Of a DNA stretch of 63,839 bases, positions 42,386-51,724 are shown piece by piece. The translations under genes and the position numbers were made by a program. This DNA is from Thermoplasmatota archaeon. Lineage in GTDB: Archaea; Thermoplasmatota; E2; UBA202; JdFR-43. The DNA lies in the NCBI GenBank assembly GCA_029258955.1, contig JAPDJT010000029.1, forward strand, positions 1-63,839. Direction: 5' to 3'. The notes beneath the pieces are model-generated. The model was not told the origin of the DNA. It ran no database searches and worked only from the letters and a program-made list of their open reading frames with translations. Each line of letters starts with the position of its first letter. The stretch's first letter is position 1.

Positions 42386-43170
42386 AGTTTCTTTGGAATG
42401 TAATTCTTCCATTTTCCATCAGAAAAATCTTCCACAATTATATCATCAATACTATTGATTTTGCCATTAATTTTTGCTATTAGAATACCCTTATTTCCCA
42501 TATCCTTGTATAATCTTGAGGAAAAAATAGTTAAACATTTTTCATAAACGATTATTCCGTTCAAATTATAATCATGCCCTCTTATGAACGCTTTGGCATC
42601 TAACTTTGCCAAAAATTCTTCCAAATCTTCATAGTTGAAAGGTATTCCCGCTCCCCTATACAAATTTGCAATTGCTGGATCACTCCATGTCAAAGCTTCT
42701 ATTGCTTCCATATCATTTTTATCCATATTTTCTAAATCCCCTTTAAATATGCCTCCATGAGCTACAAATACATTATTGAGCATACCTGCAAGAGGCATTT
42801 CCTTGAAAATAGCTATATATTTCTCATACTCTTCTCCAACTTCATCTTTAAATTCATGTGGATAGCACGGAATTGCATAATTTGCTTCATGATTTCCTTT
42901 AAGGAGATAAATTTTATCAGGATAATTTGCTTTCATTTCTAATAAAAAATTAATATTATATGCGGAGCTTCCAACATCTGGAGGAGCTCTATCTATATAA
43001 TCTCCGAGAAAAACAAGATAATCATAATTTTCCTCAAAAAATTTCTTTACTATCTCCTTTGAAATAACAACATCTCCATGGGTGTCACCTGCTACCATAA
43101 TTTTTCCCTTTAATTTTAAAAATGCAGGCTCAGTTTTCATCTTTTGCAATGCCTTTTCAATAAATTGCAT
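42382..43170 (-). CDS. PPP-family serine/threonine protein phosphatase
   Basis: 262 residues. Metal-site motifs are GDTHGD, GDYIDRAP, GNHE and HGGIF, with a later RGHDYN. These are the PP1/PP2A-type signatures, so it is a Mn2+-dependent phosphoprotein phosphatase. No regulatory domain is seen. The ATG lies ~23 nt from the bidirectional TATA at 43188-43199. Confidence 0.9.
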   Translation of the reverse strand: MQFIEKALQKMKTEPAFLKLKGKIMVAGDTHGDVVISKEIVKKFFEENYDYLVFLGDYIDRAPPDVGSSAYNINFLLEMKANYPDKIYLLKGNHEANYAIPCYPHEFKDEVGEEYEKYIAIFKEMPLAGMLNNVFVAHGGIFKGDLENMDKNDMEAIEALTWSDPAIANLYRGAGIPFNYEDLEEFLAKLDAKAFIRGHDYNLNGIIVYEKCLTIFSSRLYKDMGNKGILIAKINGKINSIDDIIVEDFSDGKWKNYIPKKL

Positions 43171-43187
43171 GATATTAATTGGTTATG

Positions 43188-43199
43188 CTTATATATTTT
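43188..43199. promoter_or_regulatory. Second single TATA box between divergent genes
   Basis: cttatatatttt reads as a TATA box on both strands. Its centre is ~23 nt from the minus-strand ATG (43170) and ~21.5 nt from the plus-strand GTG (43215). The two starts are 44 nt apart, too close for two separate standard promoters facing outward without overlap. Confidence 0.5.
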
Positions 43200-43214
43200 G
43201 AATGTTATAGTCTC

Positions 43215-45011
43215 GTGAAATTTAGGGAGTGGCATCTCTTGCTGAGCATTTTTTTATTTGCTTATGTAATAAGAGCAATACCATCTTGGCTATATTGGGG
43301 ATGGGGAAATGATTTTGGAATTTATTATGGCTTGTGCCTCAGAATCTTAGAATATAAAACAATTTTTCCACCATACGATGGCTGGGGCGCCAGCTACAAC
43401 TATTTTCCAATGTTATATTTGATTACTTTAGCAATCTACTTGCCAACTAAAATTAATCTTGCTTTTTTGCTTAAAATAATTGCTCCAATTATTGGAGCTT
43501 TAACAGTTATTGTTTTTTATTTTATTGCAAAAGAACTAACTGATAAAAAAATAGCTATAGTAACAGCTGCTACCCTTGCAGGAAATCCATTCCACGCATA
43601 TCAAACTTCTCACGCAGCCCCTTTAACTGTTGGGCATTTATTTTTAACTATATCTCTTCTACTTTTTCTTTTAAAGGGAAGAAAAAAAGTAGCATATCCA
43701 TTTCTAATCATTTCTTCTATTCTGCTTGTATTATCTCACCATTTATCAACCGCCATATATATAACAATAATTTTTGGCATTATCTTATTTAGAGCTCTAA
43801 AAGAAAATAAAATAGATTTGGCAGATATAGCTTATTTTTCATTCATTACCCTATTTACTTTTCTTTACTGGGCATTATTTGCAACACCTGTAGTATACAA
43901 CCTCATTTCTCCAATAATTTTTATTCCTCCTCTAATATTTTTCATTCTATTTTATTCTTCAGCCATTCTTGCTTTAATGCTTATTTGCTTTTTAAAAATA
44001 AAATATAGTCCAAAACCTTTTGATAGCAAGAGAGAAATAAAATTGCTTTTTGCCATATTTATATTTCTCCTCTCATTTACAATTCTATTTAGCATTGAAG
44101 ATTTTGGAACCGGTTTTGCTTTTCATTTATCATCCATTCCATTTCTCCTGCCAACATATATTATATTGTCTTTATCAATAATAGGATGGAACAGAATAAA
44201 GACAATGAAAAATGATGCAGAAATAAGAGGAATGTTGATTTTACTTCTTTTCTTCTTTTTCTCTTCCCTTCTTATTAAAAATTTCATATTGGTAGCAAGA
44301 TCTATAGAATATTTGGCATATCCAATTTCATTGCTTTCTGCTGTTGCTGTTGTAGCTATAATAAAAGAAAAATTTGCATCTATTAAAAAAATTGCATATT
44401 CCACATTTGTAATCCTAATTTTAATATCAGGAGCAACAACTTATGAAGTTGAAGATAGAACAACAAATTTTGAAGAGAAAATCCCATATGAAGTATATGA
44501 GGCAATAGAATATTTACAAACAATCTCTCCGAATTTAACGGTGGCAAGCGACCATAGGATAAGCACATTACTATGGGCTTATGGTTTCAATACTACATAT
44601 CATTATGCTTTCCACTTATGGTTTTCAACAAATTGGACAAATAAAAGTTGCTTAAGAGAATTGTATGGCTATGGTTGCGGTGGAAATTTCAGCAAAATTG
44701 GCTATGTTGTAATCGATTCCGTTATGCTAAGAGACGGAGTTCAACTATTTCCAAATGGAACAGAAAATAAAATGGATGCAAGTTGTTTCAATAAATTCAA
44801 TCATGAGCCATTTGAATTAATTTTTGAAGCAAAATCAGATAAAAAACTTATGAGCGATGATGAATGGATGGAAGCTTTGAAAAAAGGAAAATATGTTGAT
44901 GAATATCCATTTATTGGAGCATTAGATAAGCCCATTCCAAATGCAAAAGAATGGTGCAGAGTTTATAGGGTGAATTGGACATATATTGAGGAGCATTTAG
45001 AAAATAAATGA
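43215..45011 (+). CDS. Polytopic membrane glycosyltransferase-like protein (GT-C type)
   Basis: About 598 residues with roughly 13 TM helices and a soluble C-terminal domain (~430-598) containing sequons (NTT, NWT, NFS). The first extracellular loop has GWGNDFGIYYGL, with an acidic residue in the position expected for GT-C enzymes that use lipid-linked sugars. The frame is open to 43179, but the GTG at 43215 fits TATA spacing. It could be an oligosaccharyl- or mannosyl-transferase for surface glycans; exact activity unassigned. Confidence 0.65.
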   Translation: MKFREWHLLLSIFLFAYVIRAIPSWLYWGWGNDFGIYYGLCLRILEYKTIFPPYDGWGASYNYFPMLYLITLAIYLPTKINLAFLLKIIAPIIGALTVIVFYFIAKELTDKKIAIVTAATLAGNPFHAYQTSHAAPLTVGHLFLTISLLLFLLKGRKKVAYPFLIISSILLVLSHHLSTAIYITIIFGIILFRALKENKIDLADIAYFSFITLFTFLYWALFATPVVYNLISPIIFIPPLIFFILFYSSAILALMLICFLKIKYSPKPFDSKREIKLLFAIFIFLLSFTILFSIEDFGTGFAFHLSSIPFLLPTYIILSLSIIGWNRIKTMKNDAEIRGMLILLLFFFFSSLLIKNFILVARSIEYLAYPISLLSAVAVVAIIKEKFASIKKIAYSTFVILILISGATTYEVEDRTTNFEEKIPYEVYEAIEYLQTISPNLTVASDHRISTLLWAYGFNTTYHYAFHLWFSTNWTNKSCLRELYGYGCGGNFSKIGYVVIDSVMLRDGVQLFPNGTENKMDASCFNKFNHEPFELIFEAKSDKKLMSDDEWMEALKKGKYVDEYPFIGALDKPIPNAKEWCRVYRVNWTYIEEHLENK

Positions 45012-45055
45012 ATTACAACTTGCCAATTTTTTTATAATAAAGCATATATACAAAT

Positions 45056-45832
45056 GTGAAAAGAGAGGAAATAAAGGTAGCAATTCTTCAAATGGAAGGA
45101 ACTAATTGCGAATATGAAACATATCTTGCATTTAAGGAACTTGAAGCAAATCCAGAATATGTCCATTTGAAAGAATTGGAAAGAAAAAAGAAAAAATTTG
45201 ATGACTATCATTGCATTTTCTTTCCAGGAGGATTTTCAGCAGGAGACTATGTGAGGGCTGGCGCAATATTTGCAGCGCGCTTGAAAGCAAATTTGATGAA
45301 GGATTTAGTGAGAATTGTTGAAGATGGATATGCAATTGTTGGTGTTTGCAATGGTTTTCAAGTTTTAATAGAGTTGGGATTGCTTCCAGCATTGAATGGG
45401 ATTAGCGAGATGCCTGAAGCTTCTCTTGCAACAAATGACTCAAATAGGTTTGAATGCAGGCAAACTTTCATTAGGCATGAAGGGAATTGTAAGCTAACAG
45501 AAGGTATGCCAAAAGGAAAAATATGTTTGATTCCATCTGCTCATATGGAAGGAAAAATTATTTTTAAAAATGATGAATATGCTCAAGAAGTAAATGAAAA
45601 ACAAGTTGTTTTTAGATATGTAGATATGAACGGCAAAGAAGCGGGATATCCATGGAATCCAAATGGCTCAATATATAATATAGCTGGAATTTGCAATAGA
45701 GAAGGAAATGTAATGGGGATGATGCCTCATCCAGAGAGAGTTTTTTATGAATGGCAGAATTTAAATTGGAAAAAAGCCGATGGAAGAGAAATATTTGAAA
45801 GTATTCTAAAATATATTGAGAGAAAATGGTAG
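45056..45832 (+). CDS. purQ: Phosphoribosylformylglycinamidine synthase, glutaminase subunit PurQ
   Basis: 258 residues from a GTG ~23 nt from a TATA-like tttataat. Class I glutamine amidotransferase with nucleophile Cys in GVCNGFQ and the triad His/Glu in MMPHPERV. The N-terminal VAILQMEGTNCEYET and FFPGGFSAGDYVR are PurQ-specific. It supplies ammonia for FGAM formation in purine synthesis. It overlaps endA by 7 nt; purL is not in this window. Confidence 0.94.
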   Translation: MKREEIKVAILQMEGTNCEYETYLAFKELEANPEYVHLKELERKKKKFDDYHCIFFPGGFSAGDYVRAGAIFAARLKANLMKDLVRIVEDGYAIVGVCNGFQVLIELGLLPALNGISEMPEASLATNDSNRFECRQTFIRHEGNCKLTEGMPKGKICLIPSAHMEGKIIFKNDEYAQEVNEKQVVFRYVDMNGKEAGYPWNPNGSIYNIAGICNREGNVMGMMPHPERVFYEWQNLNWKKADGREIFESILKYIERKW

Positions 45833-46830
45833 CTGAATTAGTAGAAAATAAGGTTATTGTGAAAGATACAAAAGAAGGAAATAGAATCTATAATAAGGGT
45901 TGTTTCGGCACATTTAATGGCAAATTAAATTTACATTTGATAGAGGCTTGCTATTTATTGGAAAAAGGGAGAATATCAATAGAAGCAAATGGAAGGAAAA
46001 TAGATTTGAAGGAATTTATGGAACATGCTTTGAATATACTCCCAGATTTTGAAATAAAATATCTTGTTTATAGAGATTTGAGAGAAAGAGGATATGTGGT
46101 AAGAGTTGCAAAGGATTTTTTGCTTTATGAAAGAGGGAAGAGACCTCCTGCCAAACCAGCTTTTCTTGTAAAGGCTATTTCAGAAAGAAGGAAATTTAAA
46201 ATAAAAGAAATTGAAGAATTTATTGAAGAAGCAGAGAATAAACTTATTATTGGAATTGTAGATGAGGAAGGGGACTTAACTTATTATTTGGTAAAATTTT
46301 TTGAAATGAAAGGAAAAATTGGGGAGAAAGAATATAAAGGAGAGATAGTTTTACTCAATGATAGATGCATAGTTTTTGATAAATTTTTGGCTAATGAACT
46401 TAAAAAAGATTTTATAGGGAGAGATTTTGGCAAATATGTGCAACTTTCTTTAATGGAAGCTGGTTATTTAGCAAAAAGAGGAGCAAAAATAAAGAAAAAT
46501 GATGTTATTCTGAGCTTTGAAGATTTTATGGAATATGCAAAAAAAATACAGCCGGATATTGAAGAAAGGCTAAAAGTTTATGAGGATTTGAGAAAATTGC
46601 AACTTCTCCCAAAAACTGGCTTTAAATTTGGAACCCATTTTAGAGTATATGATAAAATGCCAGAGGAAACACATGCTCCATATCTAATACATGTTGTAAA
46701 TGAAAATTATGAAGCAACATGGGCAGAAATAAGCAGGGCAATAAGGCTGGCTCATTCTGTTAAAAAGGAAATGATTTTTTGTATTGCTAATAATTTAAAG
46801 TATATTAGGCTGAGGAGAGTGACACCATGA
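45826..46830 (+). CDS. endA: tRNA-splicing endonuclease EndA (two-repeat, homodimeric type)
   Basis: 334 residues built from two related EndA units. The N-terminal unit (~1-160) lacks the catalytic triad. The C-terminal unit (~170-334) keeps it: Tyr in FGTHFRVY, His in THAPYLIHVV, Lys in HSVKKEMIF. This alpha2 architecture is the one known from Thermoplasma, Archaeoglobus and halophiles. It cuts bulge-helix-bulge introns; RtcB (31002-32474) would rejoin the halves. It lies between purQ and a secreted BPL_N protein with overlaps on both sides. Confidence 0.92.
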   Translation: MVAELVENKVIVKDTKEGNRIYNKGCFGTFNGKLNLHLIEACYLLEKGRISIEANGRKIDLKEFMEHALNILPDFEIKYLVYRDLRERGYVVRVAKDFLLYERGKRPPAKPAFLVKAISERRKFKIKEIEEFIEEAENKLIIGIVDEEGDLTYYLVKFFEMKGKIGEKEYKGEIVLLNDRCIVFDKFLANELKKDFIGRDFGKYVQLSLMEAGYLAKRGAKIKKNDVILSFEDFMEYAKKIQPDIEERLKVYEDLRKLQLLPKTGFKFGTHFRVYDKMPEETHAPYLIHVVNENYEATWAEISRAIRLAHSVKKEMIFCIANNLKYIRLRRVTP

Positions 46831-48017
46831 ATAAAGCATTGTTTATTGTTATTCTCTTGTTACTAAGTTTCTCATTTTCTGAAGGTAAAGAAAATAAAAG
46901 AATAATAAGAATTGCATTGTATGATTCTATTTCTCCATCTGTAAATTTAATTGAAAAAGCATGTCATTATGGATGGATTGCAGATAAAAATTATGAAATG
47001 GAAGTAGAGAGAATAGGATATAAGGAAGTAATGGAAGGGCTCTCTTCATACGATGTTTTAGTTATAGGGGCAAGTGGAAGACAGTATTTTCATGGATTAA
47101 ATCCAAAATGGAGGGAAAATGTGAAAAAATTCATTGCAAATGGTGGCGGTTACGTAGGCATATGCGGAGGAGCAAATATTATGTCGAAAGGCTATGAAAA
47201 GCCCCGCCACCCATTAGATTTTATTATAACAAAATCTGCATTAGGAATAGTTGATGCATACATTAATGATGACCAATGTGGGGAATGGCAGTATTTATGG
47301 AAAGAGGGAGTAGCTGATGAGCCACCAAGAGGAAATATCCCAATAAAAAATGAAATAGTTGCCAATCACCCAATTTTTGCTGGCATGAAGGAAAGATATA
47401 TAACTTATGGAGGTGGCCCTGGCTTATATGGTATGAAAAATGCTAAAGGACTGGCTGTATATACAGAGGAGCCCATGGATGTTGCTCCATTACATTACTG
47501 GATTTGGCTTGGAAAATGGATTCCTTATAAAAAGATAAGAACAGATATAAAAGGCTATTATTCGTGTGCAGAAGCAAAATATGGAAAGGGAAAAGTGATT
47601 ATATTTGGAGGGCATCCTGAAATTCCACCTAGCTTTAATGCAAGCATTGTAGAATATTTTGGCTTATCAATATACAATATTCCTCGTTTTGTATATGCTT
47701 GGAAAGGAGGAGAACAAAAGAATTATAGCTATAATTGGTGGATTTTGAGGAGAAGTATTGCATATGTATGTAATCTTCCTCTTCCTCCTGCAGAAGAACT
47801 TTATGTTGAGCTAGGAATAAATGGCAATCAAATTGAAGCATATGCTGAGAATGCAGAAAAGGTTGAGTTTTATGTAGATGGGGAGCTATATTTCATAGAT
47901 AGCGAGCCTCCTTTTAAATTCAATTTTGATTTACAAGGAAAGCATGTTATAAAAGCGATAGCTTATTCTTCTAATGCATATGCATGGGATGAAAAAGAGG
48001 TGGAAAATGACATATGA
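46827..48017 (+). CDS. Secreted BPL_N/glutamine-amidotransferase-like protein with Ig-like tail
   Basis: 396 residues. A signal peptide (MNKALFIVILLLLSFSFSEG) precedes a class I amidotransferase-like domain similar to the biotin-protein-ligase N-terminal (BPL_N) family: VLVIGASGRQYFHGL, a nucleophile-elbow Cys in GYVGICGGANIM, TYGGGPG and FGGHPEIPPS. The last ~70 residues are an Ig-like module (EKVEFYVDGELYFIDSEPPF). The elbow cysteine suggests an extracellular hydrolase or amidase. The substrate is unknown. The ATG overlaps the endA stop. Confidence 0.7.
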   Translation: MNKALFIVILLLLSFSFSEGKENKRIIRIALYDSISPSVNLIEKACHYGWIADKNYEMEVERIGYKEVMEGLSSYDVLVIGASGRQYFHGLNPKWRENVKKFIANGGGYVGICGGANIMSKGYEKPRHPLDFIITKSALGIVDAYINDDQCGEWQYLWKEGVADEPPRGNIPIKNEIVANHPIFAGMKERYITYGGGPGLYGMKNAKGLAVYTEEPMDVAPLHYWIWLGKWIPYKKIRTDIKGYYSCAEAKYGKGKVIIFGGHPEIPPSFNASIVEYFGLSIYNIPRFVYAWKGGEQKNYSYNWWILRRSIAYVCNLPLPPAEELYVELGINGNQIEAYAENAEKVEFYVDGELYFIDSEPPFKFNFDLQGKHVIKAIAYSSNAYAWDEKEVENDI

Positions 48018-48056
48018 GAAAAATTTAATAAATATGATTAATTATCTTTTGCCATC

Positions 48057-48716
48057 GTGGTTAAAATGTATCTCATCATAGTTGGGGCTGGCGAAATTGG
48101 AGAAAAATTAATTGCTCTCGCCTTAAAAAACAAAGATGATGTAGTAGTCATTGAAAAGAATAAAGAGAAATGCGAGGAAATCTCAAAGAAGTATGATGCA
48201 GTTGTCATAAATGCAGATGCTACTGACAAAGAAACACTGCTTGATGCAGGCGCAGACAATGCAGATGCATTGATTACTACAGCAGATGATGCAACTAACT
48301 TGCTCGTAATGTCATTAGCGAAATCAATTGGCATTCCTTCTTTGGTATCAATTGTAAATAATGAGGAAAATAAGCCAATGTTTATAGAAAAAGGAGTAAA
48401 TATTGTTGGAAATCCAGCAGCAATTACAGCAGAATATTTGTATAGAGCTGTTCGCCGCCCAATGGTAAAAGATTTTATGAGTTTGGGAGAAAGAGCAGAG
48501 ATTTTCAAAATAAGTATCCCTCCTAATGCAAAAGTAGCTGGAAAAGCTGTTGGAGATGTTAAATTGCCAAGAGGCGTAAGCATCATTGTTATTGAAAGAG
48601 ATTCAGAAGTTATTATTCCAGCAGAAGATACTCGCTTTCAGCCAGGAGATTTGGTAACTTTATTGGCGAGAAAGGATAAAATTGATAAAACAATGGAAGT
48701 ATTCTTTGAGAAATGA
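48057..48716 (+). CDS. trkA: Trk potassium-uptake regulatory subunit TrkA
   Basis: 219 residues. The N-terminal RCK-N domain has the Rossmann GAGEIGEKL and NAD-binding acidic end (VVIEKNKEK). The C-terminal RCK-C/TrkA-C domain is ~135-219 (VAGKAVGDVKLPRGVSIIVI ... FQPGDLVTLLA). It gates the TrkH channel encoded immediately downstream (4-nt overlap). The start could be the GTG at 48057 or the ATG at 48066. Confidence 0.93.
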   Translation: MVKMYLIIVGAGEIGEKLIALALKNKDDVVVIEKNKEKCEEISKKYDAVVINADATDKETLLDAGADNADALITTADDATNLLVMSLAKSIGIPSLVSIVNNEENKPMFIEKGVNIVGNPAAITAEYLYRAVRRPMVKDFMSLGERAEIFKISIPPNAKVAGKAVGDVKLPRGVSIIVIERDSEVIIPAEDTRFQPGDLVTLLARKDKIDKTMEVFFEK

Positions 48717-50161
48717 AAAATTTAAAAATCGTTTTAAGGGATACTGGTGCTGTCCTTATTGCAGTTGGAATAATAATAAATTTGGTTAATTTTGTTTGCA
48801 TCATATATGGAGAATTTGATTCGATAAAATGGTATATATTAACTTCTCTTACTTTTTTAGGCATAGGTGCTTTATTCAGATTTGCTGGAAAATGTGACCA
48901 TGAAACAAAAATAAGACATGCAATGATAACTGCCGCCTTATCATGGCTTATTATATCTCTTATTTCATCGATTCCATTTTATTTCATAGTAAAAATAGAT
49001 TTTCTTTCATCATTTTTTGAAGCTGTTTCTGGATGGACAGGAACGGGCTTAACAATGTTCAGCCATCCAAGCCAACTGCCGCACTCCATACAATTTTGGA
49101 GGAGTTTTATTCAGTGGGTTGGTGGAGTTGGGGTAATTGTTTTAACTCTTGTTATTTTAGCTCGCCCTGGAACAGGCTCATTTACTTTATACAGGAGTGA
49201 GGCAAGAGAAGAAAAAATTCATCCAAGCATCATATCAACTGTAAAAACAATATGGTGGATTTATTTGCTTTATACGGTAATTGGCATAATAGCATTGCTT
49301 ATTGCAGGAATTCCAGCTTGGGAAGCAATAAACCATTGTATGACTGCCATTGCTACAGGAGGATTTTCAATAAAAGATGATAGTATGGCATCCTATCCAA
49401 CATTCATTCAAATTTTATTGGTGCCTATGATGGTTGCTGGGGCAATTGCTTTCTCCACCCACTATGAGCTTTTAAAAGGAAGGATAAAGAATTTCTTTAA
49501 GGATGTACAAACCCAAGCCTTACTCTTTCTTCTTTTCATAGGAGCCATAGCATTAACTTATATAAATATAAACGATGGTTCATATTCTTCTTTTGCAATT
49601 TCTTTCAAATATTCTGCATTTCAATATATCTCTGCCTTAACATGCACGGGATTTTCAACAGTAAATATTGCAAGTTGGGGAGAAGAGGCAAAGCTTCTTT
49701 TATCTTTGGCTATGATTGCAGGGGGAGCAGCAGGTTCAACAGCCGGGGGAATAAAATTATTTAGGATTATTTTGCTAGCAAAAGGTGTAGGATGGAAAGT
49801 CAGAAGGATCTTTTTGCCTGTGAAAGGAACATTTGCCTATAAGCTTGGAGGAAAAGTATTGGGCAAGGAAGAAGCAATAGAAGAAATTAGCGAGGCTGCG
49901 ATTGTATCCTTTTTATGGGCGATTCTGCTTGTTGTTGGCATTTTCATTGTAATGCATTCTACTGGTGCAGATTTAAGCAATGCTGTTTTTGAAGTCTGCT
50001 CAGCCCAAGGCAACGTTGGACTTAGCGCGGGAATTACTGCAATAAATATGAATCCTATGGCAAAGTTCATGCTAATATTGAATATGTGGGTTGGTAGGCT
50101 TGAAATTATTCCTATTCTTATTTTATTAAGGGCTATTGTAAAGGGAGGGAAAATAGTTTAA
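48713..50161 (+). CDS. trkH: Trk/Ktr potassium transporter membrane subunit TrkH
   Basis: 482 residues. Four M1-P-M2 pore repeats with filter-type segments SGWTGTGLTMFS, ATGGFSIKDDS, TCTGFSTVNI and AQGNVGLSAGI. It imports K+ with TrkA as nucleotide-binding gate. It overlaps trkA and the next membrane gene (1 nt), giving a three-gene operon. Confidence 0.94.
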   Translation: MKNLKIVLRDTGAVLIAVGIIINLVNFVCIIYGEFDSIKWYILTSLTFLGIGALFRFAGKCDHETKIRHAMITAALSWLIISLISSIPFYFIVKIDFLSSFFEAVSGWTGTGLTMFSHPSQLPHSIQFWRSFIQWVGGVGVIVLTLVILARPGTGSFTLYRSEAREEKIHPSIISTVKTIWWIYLLYTVIGIIALLIAGIPAWEAINHCMTAIATGGFSIKDDSMASYPTFIQILLVPMMVAGAIAFSTHYELLKGRIKNFFKDVQTQALLFLLFIGAIALTYININDGSYSSFAISFKYSAFQYISALTCTGFSTVNIASWGEEAKLLLSLAMIAGGAAGSTAGGIKLFRIILLAKGVGWKVRRIFLPVKGTFAYKLGGKVLGKEEAIEEISEAAIVSFLWAILLVVGIFIVMHSTGADLSNAVFEVCSAQGNVGLSAGITAINMNPMAKFMLILNMWVGRLEIIPILILLRAIVKGGKIV

Positions 50162-50676
50162 TGAAAATAGAGCAAAATATAATCAAGAGAAAATTAATCC
50201 ATTTTATATTTGGAAATTTATTTGCAATTCTTTTCCTATTTTATCAAAAATTTATGACAATATTTTTTGCTTTAGCAATTATTTCATCTGCCATTTTTAC
50301 AAAATATATAAAAGATGCTGAAAGAGTATTTTGGTATTTTTTAGGTGTGGCTATCATATCTGCTTTTTATTTAACTATCCATCCAAAAATTATAGCATCT
50401 GCAATGTTAATAACTGCAAATGGAGATGTTTTCTCAGCCTTATTTGGGATGAAATTTGGAAAGAAGAAAATTCCTCTCTCATCTAAAACATATATCGGTA
50501 CATTCTCTGCATTCCTCCTTTCTTTCATTCCAGTTTTCATTTTAATTAAAAATTTTTATATTGCATTAATTGGCGCATTTGTGGGTGCAATAGTGGAAGC
50601 ATATTCTCCATTAAATGATAACTTTACAGTTCCAATTTTTTCTTTCATTGCAATTTATTTAGCCTACATAATTTAA
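50161..50676 (+). CDS. Polyprenol/phytol kinase-like membrane protein (SEC59/VTE5 family)
   Basis: 171 residues with about five or six TM helices. Family motif: TANGDVFSALFGMKFGKKKI followed by SSKTYIGTFSAFLLS, and a C-terminal EAYSPLNDNFTVPIFS. These proteins use CTP to phosphorylate long-chain isoprenoid alcohols (dolichol kinase, phytol kinase). It could make dolichyl phosphate for glycosylation or salvage geranylgeraniol for lipids. It is short but complete. It is coupled to trkH and convergent with galU (18-nt overlap). Confidence 0.78.
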   Translation: MKIEQNIIKRKLIHFIFGNLFAILFLFYQKFMTIFFALAIISSAIFTKYIKDAERVFWYFLGVAIISAFYLTIHPKIIASAMLITANGDVFSALFGMKFGKKKIPLSSKTYIGTFSAFLLSFIPVFILIKNFYIALIGAFVGAIVEAYSPLNDNFTVPIFSFIAIYLAYII

Positions 50677-51522
50677 TAGCTTTTTCAAATAATCAATTAG
50701 CTTTTCTTTAAATTCCTCCCTTTGCAATGCCATCTCAATGTTTATGCAAAGCCAGTCAAATTTGTCTCCCAAATCATATCTTTTTCCATCAAATTTTATT
50801 GCGTATATATCTTCCTTTTCAAGTAAAAGATTTAATGCATCTGTAAGCTGAATTTCATTGTTTTTTCCTGGCTTTGTTCTTTCAATGCATTCGAAAATAA
50901 ATGGCGATAAAATATATCTTCCCATTATTGCAATGTTTGATGGAGCCTCCTCCAATGATGGCTTCTCAACAAGCCTTTTTACTTTATATACTCCTTCTTC
51001 TACTTCCTCTCCTTCAATTATTCCATATTTACTCACATTTTCCTTTTCCACCTCTTGCACAGCAATAACAGTTGCGTTGTATTTTTCATAAACTTCCTTA
51101 AGTTGCAAAATGCATGGTTTTCTCGCGACTATAATATCATCTCCAAGCAATACAGCAAAAAATTCATCTCCAATGAGTTTTTTTGCCTTATAAATTGCGT
51201 GTCCTAAACCTAAAGCTTTTTTCTGCCTTACATAAAAAATATCTGCTAACTCCGAAATTCTCCTTATTTCTTCCAGCTTCTCTCTTTCTCCCCTTTCTTC
51301 CAATATTTTCTCCAGCTCATAGGCAACATCAAAATGATTTTCAATGACTTCTTTTCCTCTTCCAGTAATTATAATTATATCATCAATTCCAGAATTTATT
51401 GCTTCCTCCACAACATATTGAATAGCTGGCTTATCCACGACAGGGAGCATTTCCTTTGGCGTATTTTTTGTCATTGGAAGAAATCTTGTGCCCAGTCCAG
51501 CAGCAGGAATTACTGCTTTCAT
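50659..51522 (-). CDS. galU: UTP--glucose-1-phosphate uridylyltransferase
   Basis: 287 residues. Nucleotidyltransferase start AVIPAAGLGTRFLPMTKNTP with KEMLPVVDKPAIQYVVEEA. Also GLGHAIYKAK, FAVLLGDDI, VEKP and GKRYDLGDKFDW. It makes UDP-glucose for envelope glycans. Strongly bacterial-like in motif content, though such enzymes are widespread in archaea. A TATA-like ttattaaaaa lies ~26 nt upstream. Confidence 0.93.
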   Translation of the reverse strand: MKAVIPAAGLGTRFLPMTKNTPKEMLPVVDKPAIQYVVEEAINSGIDDIIIITGRGKEVIENHFDVAYELEKILEERGEREKLEEIRRISELADIFYVRQKKALGLGHAIYKAKKLIGDEFFAVLLGDDIIVARKPCILQLKEVYEKYNATVIAVQEVEKENVSKYGIIEGEEVEEGVYKVKRLVEKPSLEEAPSNIAIMGRYILSPFIFECIERTKPGKNNEIQLTDALNLLLEKEDIYAIKFDGKRYDLGDKFDWLCINIEMALQREEFKEKLIDYLKKLLNYVG

Positions 51523-51567
51523 GAAAGAATAATGCCCTAATTTTTAATAAACTTGGTGATTAATGCT

Positions 51568-51682
51568 GCCAAATAAATGAAAGAGAATGGTTGCATTGGT
51601 TATCTTTTAATTTCCTTACGAGAATGAAAAAATAACATATTATTGCATGAGAGAGTCCAATAACAACCCCTTCTATATTTCA
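51568..51682. repeat. Palindromic repeat, copy 11 (degenerate inverted pair)
   Basis: The plus portion has aaataaatgaaagagaatgg then ttgcattggttatc. The minus portion (51641-51682), reverse-complemented, has tgaaatatagaagggg, ttgttattgg and catgcaata. It lies between the divergent galU and taw1 promoters. Confidence 0.45.
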
Positions 51683-51724
51683 ATAGCAAGCACAATATTT
51701 TTTTAATATACTGCTTATCAACTC

